Made by a program: the position numbers and the translations under genes
Notes under the pieces: generated by a model
The model's database searches: none
Told to the model about the DNA's origin: nothing
What the model saw: the letters and a program-made list of their open reading frames with translations, nothing else
Shown: positions 55,847-64,000 of the stretch, one piece after another
How the letters are laid out: every line of letters begins with the position of its first letter
Numbering within the stretch: the first letter of the stretch is position 1
Source: Sthenelais limicola
Taxonomy: Eukaryota; Annelida; Polychaeta; Phyllodocida; Sigalionidae
Assembly: GCA_942159475.1 (NCBI GenBank)
Contig: OW804096.1
Span: 139,613,442-139,677,441 of the forward strand
Length of the DNA stretch: 64,000 nt
Direction of reading: 5' to 3'

Positions 55847-55980
55847 AATTCTTATTTCTTCCGTAGTGTTACTCAATATCATATAATCAGTCATTATGTT
55901 GCTTCTATTCTTAGCCCAAGCTTTTGTGACATGATGTACAACCACACCCACATATCAGGTTCACTTATGGCAGGTCAACA

Positions 55981-56035
55981 AATATAACGTACAATTCACC
56001 TTTACCTTCACCAATCCTCACTAATAACCCAACCT
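55981..56035. mobile_element. MITE-A scrap
   Basis: acgtacaattcacctttacc, ttcaccaatcctcactaata; too short to classify further. Confidence 0.6.
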
Positions 56036-56119
56036 TTAATTGAATTGCGTTGATTAATCATTTATGTCAGGTGACAGATGTGGCGAGGTGTGGCACTAAC
56101 ACTTGCGCAGTGGCAAATT

Positions 56120-56507
56120 GAGATGTGTTTCAGGAAAATGAGTCATAAGTCGCAAAATTGATATTTTTCATAATGTTATTTTCACAAGATCCCTTTATTG
56201 AAATGTTCTGATATTTAGGGTGTTTAACATTTATATTCAGATCAATCCATGTAACAAAATTCAGGACATTGTATTAAATATGTTTCTGCGTTTTGAAGGC
56301 CTTTGTAGGGAGTATATTTAGTTACTTTACAGCTAATTACCCATCCAGAAACATTGCAAACTTTTTTTTCAAAAATAAAAATATCAAACATAAAAATATA
56401 GAGTTACTTATTAGGTATCCTAGTGTTTACTATCATTTGAATCGGCTTGGTCTCCTCTTTTCAAATATAATGATATCTCAAATCTATTTATTGTGACTTA
56501 TGACTCA
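56120..56507. mobile_element. MITE-B copy 12
   Basis: gagatgtgtttcaggaaaat then gagtcataagtcgcaaaa; the right end is cut at gacttatgactcaatcac. Confidence 0.84.
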
Positions 56508-56736
56508 ATCACAATCACAATTAGCCTTGGATTTGTAAAAGCCTGCCCATCATATTTATTTATAGAATTTTTATTCAGGTTTGTCAGATACAAGAAAAGG
56601 ACATGCAATTCTAAAGTTATTCAATTGAGTTATAGTACATGAACAGTTAAGATCGGATAATGTTGTCCTTCACATTCATACAATGAAATTTTCATTAAAA
56701 GTATTTGAGGACAAAATCTTTATCTAGACGTATCAT

Positions 56737-57376
56737 GGCCGGTGCGAAAACCACTTTCGCCGAAAATAAACACAAGCTTATGACTGCCACCCATACCTCT
56801 ATAACAGAGAACCTATGTATCTCCAAACCCTATCCAACAGATTTTTCTCCCTTAATTCGATCTTAGACTCTCTAATTCTTTCACCAATTGAAAGGGAATT
56901 GCATCAATAACTACATGTGTGGGTCTAAACGAAATCCAAGTCCCAGATGTGAAGATATTAGTGAAATTAAAAAATAAAATCACTCGAAAAGGAGTCAAAT
57001 AAAAAAGGCTGCCTTCACTGGGATTCAAATTCACAGGGTCCAGATATAGTGTCCAGCTTCTGTATAACAAAATGGAAATAAAGTTTCTTATATAAGATTG
57101 GCAGTCCGAGATGCTAACCATTTGACCATAGGGGACTCTAGAGACCATGCATATTATAACACTGGGCATAGCCATTGATGCATTACATTTTAGGTTTTCT
57201 TTAATCCCCCATTCTCCTCATGGTGAATGAGGAGAATGAGGGAATACATTTTGAAGGTCTCTGTGTTAGCTGCAGGCGATTTAATGATTCAAATTAATTA
57301 TAAAAATATATCTTGCTTTTGCAATCTATTTCTCTAATATCCGAATGCAGGACTTCTAGGTCTGCACGCATCCTTA
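56737..57376 (-). mobile_element. Element E copy 3 (tRNA-related core with extra sequence)
   Basis: Same ends as copy 1 (ggtgcgaaaaccac ... tctaggtctgcacgcatcc). The minus strand has a very tRNA-like A-box (CCTATGGTCAAATGGTTAGC, about 57115-57134) and a B-box-like GAATTTGAATCCCAG, but about 50 bp more lies between them than in copy 1. Confidence 0.6.
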
Positions 57377-57772
57377 TGGAGGATTTAAGAAATCTTATCT
57401 CTGACATCGATTGTCAGATTACAAGTATCTTATTGATGTGTCAACCCTACATTTATGGGAATTTTATTTACTTCACTTTACTTTACTTTACGACGTAGTC
57501 CAGATTTGACGCTTTCAAGATTAGATATACTTTCAATCTGCAGTATTTACAATAGATAGAATTATCAGTAAACATTGGAATGATACTCTTGAAGAAGAAT
57601 ATCCTACCTCCCCTCCATTCCCCTATAATTATCAAATTGATATCTCAATCTTAATAATAGGTATCATACACCATAGATTTTAAGCACAGATATAATCTTT
57701 ACAATCTTTAATTATACCTATGTAATTCTGTTCAAGTTTTGACCTCACCATGATCGGTCGGCTCACTTAAGT
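57377..57772. other. Unassigned sequence
   Basis: A short pentamer run (acttt)n at 57468-57490. Nothing else. Confidence 0.45.
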
Positions 57773-58008
57773 AGGTTTGATTTTCAGAAAATGTACAATT
57801 CAACTTCCCCCATCTTCTCAAATAATCAAACTTTTAGACGAAAATAAAGTTCAAAATACAGTTCAACCTAACCAAACAGATTGCTAGAATCAATGCAATG
57901 CCGAATATACTCGAATTTACCTAGTATTGACCAAATTGCAGCCTAATATAGCAGCATTTACTATATGTGTAGAGCTGCCAATTGTACATTTTCTGAAAAT
58001 CTAACCCA
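57773..58008. mobile_element. MITE-A copy 26 (forward)
   Basis: ggtttgattttcagaaaatg to ttctgaaaatctaaccc, 236 bp. Confidence 0.85.
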
Positions 58009-58190
58009 AGTACTGATCGCACTCAGTACTGTACTCTTGTCTATTATATTTTTTAAAGGCTTTCTTATTGTTTAACATTTGGGGGCTGTCAGATAGCAAG
58101 TATCTGTTATTCCTTATTTGTCTTTCTCTCCTGTTTTCTCATTAGTCTGACGACAGTGGTCCCTTGATTACATGCAAACTTATATTACAT

Positions 58191-58425
58191 GGGTAAGCTT
58201 TTCAGAAAATGTGCAATTCAAATTCGCCAATTTTCTCAAAAATCCCAAATTTCAGACGACAATAAAGTTGAAAATACAGTTCAACCTAAACAAACAGATT
58301 GCTAGAATCAATCTAATACCCAATGTTCTCGAATTTACCTAGTATTGACCAAAGTGCCGCCTAATTTTGCAGAATTTACTAAATGTGTACAGCTACCAAT
58401 TATACATTTTCTGCAAATCTGACCC
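58191..58425. mobile_element. MITE-A copy 27 (forward)
   Basis: gggtaagcttttcagaaaatg to ttctgcaaatctgaccc, 235 bp; flanked by ACAT on the left and ACAT on the right. Confidence 0.87.
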
Positions 58426-58588
58426 ACATGCGTTGTCAGCTAGCCTCTCACTCTATGGGTCAGCAACCGAAAGCTAATAAGTAAATGTAACAATATCAAC
58501 CAAGATGGAATAACTTGTATCATTATTTGGCAGTATTACACAACAGGACCAATTATAGGCTAGTAAGACTCACAGCTGACGCATTTAT

Positions 58589-58819
58589 GGGTCAGATCTT
58601 CAGAAGTGTACAATTAAACTTCCCCAATCTTCTCAAATAACCAAACTTTTAGACGAAAATAAAGTTCAAAATACAGTTCAACCTAAATAGATTGCTAGAA
58701 ACAATGCAATGCTGAATATACTCGAATTTACCTAGTATTGACCAAATTGCAGCCTAATTTAGCAGAATTTTCAAAATGTGTACAGTTGCCAATTGTACAT
58801 TTTCTGAAAATCTGACCCA
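58589..58819. mobile_element. MITE-A copy 28 (forward)
   Basis: gggtcagatcttcagaagtg to ttctgaaaatctgaccc; ATTTAT flanks both ends. Confidence 0.88.
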
Positions 58820-59151
58820 TTTATAATTGTTCATCAATTATCCGTCTCCTGCAGACTGTGTTCTCTCCTCGGTGTCAATTACCGTTGACCGAATCACCCA
58901 TTGTTCACCATTCCACATGTCGATGGAATTGATATGTATGGAATATCTTCGAGGTAAGGGTGCTAGTGTATTGGAGATATGATATCGTCGTTGATCTAGA
59001 GTCTAGGCAATGGTATAGCCTAGATTTAGTAAGGAAAGAGCAGCAATTTAGTCCTGTTTAGACATAACTTTAAAAAAAAATGAGGATAAAGTAGTCGTGA
59101 CAGAATGACAAACACTCTGAGTGATAGATGGAATGGATATCAGCCGTACTT

Positions 59152-59387
59152 GGGTCAGATTTTCTGAAAATGTACAATTGGCAGCTGTACACATTTAGCA
59201 AATTCTGCAAAATTAAGCTGCAATTTGGTCAATACTAAGTAAATCCGAGTATATTCGGCATTGCATTAATTCCAGCAATCTGTTTGGTTAGGTTGAACTG
59301 TATTTTGCACTTTATTCTCGTCTGAAATTAGGGTTATTTGAGAGCATTGGTGAAGTTGAATTGTACATTTTCACAAGATCTGACCCA
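59152..59387. mobile_element. MITE-A copy 29 (reverse), ACTT target duplication
   Basis: GGGTCAGATTTTCTGAAAAT to tcacaagatctgaccc, ACTT on each side. Confidence 0.9.
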
Positions 59388-59396
59388 CTTCTGTCT

Positions 59397-59560
59397 ATGG
59401 GGGATTTGCATGTCTCACTGCACATCTTCATGCCAGTGTATGCTGGGATGGATTCCCTTCAATTTCTAATAAAAAAAATTCTAGAATCATTTCACCAATA
59501 TCATAGATTGTATAAATGATCTACAAACAAAATGCATGATGAGAAAAATGAAGTATTGTT
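59397..59560. mobile_element. MITE-C copy 6 (partial)
   Basis: gggggatttgcatgtctcac then atgctgggatggattccctt and tttcaccaatatcatagatt; truncated after the tgcatgatgagaaaaatg block. Confidence 0.7.
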
Positions 59561-59632
59561 TTTTAGAAAGATTTTTTAAAATCAGGATTCATTATTCATC
59601 ATTATTCAGGATGTTTATGTGGCTTACCAAGA

Positions 59633-59869
59633 GGGTCAGATTTTCAGAAAATGTACAATTCGCCTTCACCAATCCTCTCAAATAACCCACATTTAAGACA
59701 GAAATGAGATTCAAAATTCTGTTTAGCATAACAGAACTGGTACTATAAATCAATGCGACACCAAATATACTCAGATATACCCAAAATGTATTATATTTTT
59801 AGCAGAATTTAGCAGAAATTACTAAATGTGTACAGCTGCCAATTGTACATTTTCGGAAAATCTGACCCA
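59633..59869. mobile_element. MITE-A copy 30 (forward), part of the duplicated composite
   Basis: Nearly identical to copy 22, including the unusual 'ttatatttttagcagaattt' centre and cggaaaatctgaccc end; the right flank (ataaacagactg) is also shared. Confidence 0.9.
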
Positions 59870-59876
59870 TAAACAG

Positions 59877-60282
59877 ACTGTACCGTTAGTCCCATAATTC
59901 CATGTGAATGAAGATTTAAAAGGGCCGTCTATTAATTGGGGATTTGCATAGCCGCCATTTTGAATCTTGATTCGAATTGAATTATGGGACTAATGGTACA
60001 GTGAAAAATCTACAGAAAACATGCCATGTTCAGCACGGACTATTTGTTAATGTTCTAATGTCAATATCCATGTGTTATACATGTTTCCATGACACAAGTC
60101 CCCATCTTTCCCATCATGCATTTGGTTTTCATAGATCATTTATGAAAGCTATGATATAGGTGAAAACATTCTTGCAATTTTCGATAGAAATGTTGCTAAA
60201 TATTCATATGTCAGATTACATCAGAATCCATCCCAGCATGCACTGCAGTAGACATGCGCACTGAGACATGCAAATCCCCTGT
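59877..60282. mobile_element. MITE-C copy 7, complete, with head-to-head termini
   Basis: Matches copy 5 up to about 60159 and then continues to the normal far end (acatgcaaatcccctgtta). It therefore looks like the parent, or a more complete sibling, of copy 5. Confidence 0.85.
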
Positions 60283-60581
60283 TAGAGATGCAGGGAGATG
60301 CAGGGAGACATGCAAGTGCTCTATTAGAGATACAGGGAGATGACAGACATAGATAGAACCTGATGAGAATGTGGTACAAGGGACACTATTGCACTGTCCG
60401 AGATGTTTGTTTTTTCGTGGCCCACAAGCCGATAGGCGAGTGGGTTACAAAATAAAAACAAGCATCGAGGTAATAGTGATGCGAGTACCACATTTGAATT
60501 TGGGTTCTATATTTACTCCCACATTGCTATGCTTACCTTATATGGCTATGTTTACTGGGGACAGGAAGCCATACCACACAT

Positions 60582-61109
60582 GGGTCAGATTTTCAGAAAA
60601 TGTACAATCCACCTTCACCAATCCTCTCAAATAACTCACATTTAAGACAAGAATGAGCTTCAAAAGACAGTTAAACATAACAGAATTGATACATTAAATC
60701 AATGCGATACCAAATATACTCAGATATACCCGGTATTCTTCATTTTTCAGCCTAATTTAGGAGGATTTCCCTAAAATGTAGAGCTGCTGTTATGTAACAG
60801 TACGTAACATTGTGTAACCTCATTATATTTATATTAGTTATTAATTATCACCTATTATCTCATTACTTAAAACCACTAATTATACTTAACTAACTAGGAC
60901 TGTGCAAGTCTACTTATACATGCTATGCCATGGATATTACGTAAGGGCTCCGCCCACTCATTACATATGCATGTAACCCTGGAGGAGCCTGTACTATTCT
61001 AGATCATTAAACAGTTGCTTCGCTCCTCTCATGAAGATCAGACGTTCGTTGGTCTTCTTCTATTAGATCATTACACTGTCAATTGTACATTATCTGAAGA
61101 TCTGACCCA
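60582..61109. mobile_element. MITE-A copy 31 (forward) split by a solo LTR, ACAT target duplication
   Basis: GGGTCAGATTTTCAGAAAAT at 60582 to ctgaagatctgaccc at 61109, ACAT on each side. The element is interrupted at tagagctgc (60787) and resumes at ctgtcaattgtaca (61076). Confidence 0.88.
60788..61075. mobile_element. Solo LTR of 288 bp, nested in MITE-A
   Basis: Begins TGTTATGTAACAGTACG and ends AGATCATTACA (TG...CA rule). CTGC on the left and CTGT on the right fit a 4-bp target duplication with one later change: removing the LTR and one CTGC restores the MITE-A sequence gagctgccaattg. It contains a GC-rich ctccgccca box and a ctcctctcatgaag stretch near its 3' side. Size and ends suggest a Ty3/gypsy-type element; no internal region remains. 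Confidence 0.8.
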
Positions 61110-61320
61110 CATGTGGAACTGGTGCAAATTGCCACACTACTCCGACCCATGCAAGTAGCATGTGGTACATACATCAACGTGGAGTAAATGCCAGTGCTCT
61201 ATAAGGAAGCTGCTCAGGTTGACAAGGCTACTACATGAGCCAGTGCTCAGGAGCTGCTCATACCAGCTGAGGACGAGCAGCTCAGCACACACCAGCAGGC
61301 AACAGCAGGTTAGTCTCCAT
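61110..61320 (+). other. GC-richer unique island with a donor-like end
   Basis: 61150-61310 is GC-richer than its surroundings, carries several agctgctc / gagcagctc motifs and finishes AACAGCAG|GTTAGT, a plausible splice donor. It could be a 5' UTR exon of a plus-strand gene continuing beyond the window; no protein is recognised. Confidence 0.2.
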
Positions 61321-61443
61321 CAATATCTCTCTCTATCACTTCATCAATAAGATTTGATTTACTTCAAAATGTTATTTATTTCTAGTGATCTACAATATTT
61401 TAGTTGTAGCGTGTAAAGACCAGAAAGTTATTGATTGCTAATC

Positions 61444-61856
61444 TGTGATGTGTTTCAGGAAAATGAGTCACAAGTCTCAAAATTGATATTTTTCAAAGTG
61501 TTTTCATCACAAGATCTTTTTATTGAAATGTTCTGATTTTAGAGGGTTTAGCACTTATAGCCATATAATTCCATGTAACAAATTTCGGGACATTGTATTT
61601 AATATATCCTTGCGTTTGGAATGCCTTCATATGGAGCATATTTAGTTACTTTACTGGTAATTACCCATCCAGAAACTTTGCAAACTTTTTATTTTCAAAA
61701 GTAAAAATATCAAACATGAAATATAGAAATACTTATTGGGTGTCCTAATATTTACTATCATTGGAATCAGCTTTATATATCCTCTTTTCAAATATGGTGA
61801 TATCTCAAAATCCATATTTTGCGACTTATGACTCATTTTCCTAAAACAGATCACAT
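61444..61856. mobile_element. MITE-B copy 13, near full length
   Basis: TGTGATGTGTTTCAGGAAAA to CCTAAAACAGATCACATA, 413 bp. Confidence 0.87.
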
Positions 61857-61867
61857 ATTTAATACAC

Positions 61868-61965
61868 TGTCTTAAAATTTGGTACATCTATGACATAAAG
61901 CGCTAAACCCACCAAACCAGAACATTCCAACAAAAAGAACTTGTGAATAAATCCCTTTGGAAAAT
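61868..61965. mobile_element. MITE-B fragment (reverse, internal)
   Basis: cttaaaatttggtacatcta, ctaaacccaccaaaccagaa, cattccaacaaaaagaactt correspond to the left half of MITE-B read in reverse. It directly follows copy 13. Confidence 0.6.
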
Positions 61966-62559
61966 ATACATGTATATTATATAATATATATGTAGTGTTT
62001 TCCATTACAACCCAGATTACTCAGCAGAGAATAAACAAAAGAACTGTTTTCTGCCACGTTCTCGTTTATTCAACTCAGTTAGAAGTATTCGCGTCCAAAC
62101 TCAGTCTCGGATCAAGGCACTTATCCAGGTATTTAATACCACATGGTGTCACATTAATAAAATCAATAAAATGTTACCCTAGCACAGGAGTAATAGCATT
62201 CATGGACAGAGGAATGTAAAAGGCTCTAAGGCCAGTTGAACATTGAGATAGAAAGAGAACTATTCTCCCTATGAGAACACTAGTGCGTAGCAGCCATATT
62301 GACCACTACACATGATAGACACGGCAAGATTGAATGGAGCATTATGTAATAGCAGTGTGTGGGGTAGTTCTACCTAGTATAATAGGGCTGCATTGACTAA
62401 TACCATTACATATTTTTGCGACTTTTGACTCATTTTCCTGGAACACATAACTTTTGCTCCTTTATTGACAAGCATTCTGGCCTAAAAGGCCCAAACCTGT
62501 AATCAGGTCATGAAATTAAGCTCCATTGTGCCCCCATGTAGTACATGTAGGTTACTCTA

Positions 62560-62561
<2 letters not shown>
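61966..62561. other. Unassigned sequence
   Basis: A MITE-B terminal scrap (tttttgcgacttttgactca..., 62413-62450). Otherwise nothing. Confidence 0.45.

Positions 62562-62602
<41 letters not shown>
62562..62602. repeat. (TA)n microsatellite, ~20 repeats
   Basis: Uninterrupted alternating TA. Confidence 0.95.
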
Positions 62603-62603
<1 letters not shown>

Positions 62604-63424
62604 TCCATTCCTACGAAATGGGCCCAGTAGCCTGAAAAAATTGTGCCAAAAAAAATCCTTTTGAAGGTTTTCATAGTTAGGGTACCTAAAGCAGAGTAAT
62701 GGAACATTTCAAATCTAAATTTGCTACTAAATTGACTAAATACTTTTTATTCCACATAAAATCAAAGACTGGGTTAAGATTTGCTATGTTTTTACGTCGC
62801 ACATCAAATTGGAACAAAATATTAGGCATTTTGGCAATGACAAATTAGTTTGGGTTTGATTAGGCAATTTATTTGAAAAATAGGGGCAATTCAACATGTG
62901 TTTCACAATTTACATTAGAAGGACTCTCCTATTTTGATTTAGGAACTTCAAAATTAAAAAGAACTTCGTTTTTCAGGCATAGGCTTTTCCAGACATTACC
63001 TTTGTTCATCTACCACTGTTCCCTTCATAAGCAAGAGATATAAGAAAAAATGACTCAGATAGCTTTGTTATCACCTTACCTTGAAGAATCAAGTATTATC
63101 TCTGCTAGGAATTAAATTTCTATTTTCTAAACCAGGTTGAAAATATGGGCGACGTAAAAACGCCATAGGGCAATTATCTGAAAAGTCTTGCTTTTCAGTG
63201 AGGGAAATGTGGAAAAATGAAATTTAGATTGAAAATAATAGGTTTCCAAATAATATTTCCTGAAAGCTCATATTTTCCTCTATATAATCCTGAAAAATTT
63301 GGTGACCAGAGTCAATTATCTAGTAATCTATGACCGAAAACGTTCATTTTAAATATTTAAATCAATAAATAGTCATTTAAAAAGTAGAAATTTATATTAT
63401 TAATTTCTCAGTAGTCTTGCTTCT
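62603..63424. other. Unassigned sequence containing outlying copies of the GCGACGTAAAAAC motif
   Basis: tttttacgtcgcacatcaa at about 62789 is the inverted form, and gggcgacgtaaaaacgcc at about 63147 the direct form, of the motif that becomes tandem from 63538 on. No gene recognised. Confidence 0.5.
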
Positions 63425-64000
63425 ATTAAAGGGATATGGATGATTATATATCAGCAGAATGCTGAAGTTGTTGCGGTTTTTCTAGTATATGTTACAACTT
63501 TATATCTTAAGTAGTTTTGCCTGTATTAAGCAAATGTTGCGATATAAAAAACGTGCGATGTAAAAACGTGCAACATAAAAACAGGTGTTTTCTCTCTCAA
63601 TGCAAAAGGCATATATTTGTGCCAACCGTTCAAGGGATCTGGATGATTTTATATCAGCAGAAAGCTGATATTGTTGCGGTTCGTTTGGTATATAATAAAA
63701 CCTTCTATCTCAAATAGTTCTGCCTCTCCCAAGCAAATGTTGCGACCTAAAAACGTGCGACGTAAAAACGTGCGACCTAAAATCGGGTGTTTTCCCACTC
63801 TATGCACAAGACATTTCTGTTCAGACTATTTAAGGGATATGGATGATTTTATATCAGCAGAAAGCTGATATTCTTGCAATTTGTCTGGTTCATATTACAA
63901 CTTTCTATCTTAAATCGTTTTGCCTCTATCAAGCTAATGTTATGTGCGACGTAAAAACGTGCGACGTAAAAACGTACAACGTGCGACGTAAAAACAGGTG
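63425..64000. repeat. ~200-bp tandem repeat running off the right edge
   Basis: Three units are visible by the anchors tggatgatt-tatatcagcag (63437, 63640, 63841). Each carries a sub-array of GTGCGACGTAAAAAC-type 15-bp motifs (63538-63580, 63738-63785, 63940-64000). The third sub-array is longer, with four motifs before the window ends. Between them lies an AT-rich spacer containing agcagaaagctgatatt. Confidence 0.88.

Overview
This is eukaryotic nuclear DNA from an intron-rich animal. It is AT-rich, short exons sit between consensus GT-AG splice sites, and most of the window is repeats. The two recognisable host genes (a MyTH4-FERM myosin and a raftlin) and the repeat content (hundreds-of-bp inverted-repeat elements, LINEs with simple-sequence tails, long minisatellites) fit a marine invertebrate. 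I cannot name the species or phylum from sequence alone.

Host genes. The left edge holds the last two coding exons of a plus-strand unconventional myosin of the class VII/XV type (1-121 and 1539-1601), encoding the end of the C-terminal FERM domain. Convergent to it, six minus-strand exons (27491 down to 13697) join in perfect phase to encode about 700 residues of a raftlin-family lipid-raft protein. The final 1.5 kb exon adds a long Pro/Thr/Ser/Gln-rich tail. The raftlin 5' exons were not found in the window. No other host gene could be supported, so 27.5-64 kb is either a very long first intron, intergenic, or both.

Repeats. At least 30 copies or fragments of one ~235 bp inverted-repeat element (MITE-A; TIR beginning GGGTCAGATTTTCAGAAAAT, 4-bp target duplications) are scattered throughout. 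About 14 copies of a ~410 bp element (MITE-B, TIR with GAGTCATAAGTCGCAAAA), about seven of MITE-C, three of MITE-D and three of a tRNA-related composite element (E) accompany them. Two truncated LINE reverse transcriptases (about 6.7-8.0 kb minus, 46.1-47.5 kb plus), a solo LTR nested in a MITE-A, and several retroposon tails are present. Tandem arrays make up roughly 15 percent of the window: 47-bp units at 8.0-9.0 kb, ~80-85-bp units at 18.2-22.1 kb, 69-bp units at 24.9-26.1 kb, 20-bp units at 26.8 kb, 75-82-bp units at 32.2-32.7 kb, 20-bp units at 41.0-43.7 kb, and ~200-bp units running off the right edge.

Most striking observation. The 18.2-22.1 kb satellite lies in a raftlin intron, and each unit carries the last ~43 bp of the preceding raftlin exon plus its 5' splice site. 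The gene's exon-intron junction has therefore been amplified about 47 times, giving a row of near-identical decoy splice donors behind the real one. Several complete units stay open in the raftlin frame. Other notable points are a 2.66 kb 20-bp array with no net length change across about 133 units, and a 187-bp raftlin intron that looks retroposon-derived, with its splice donor running straight into the retroposon's (TTA)n tail.
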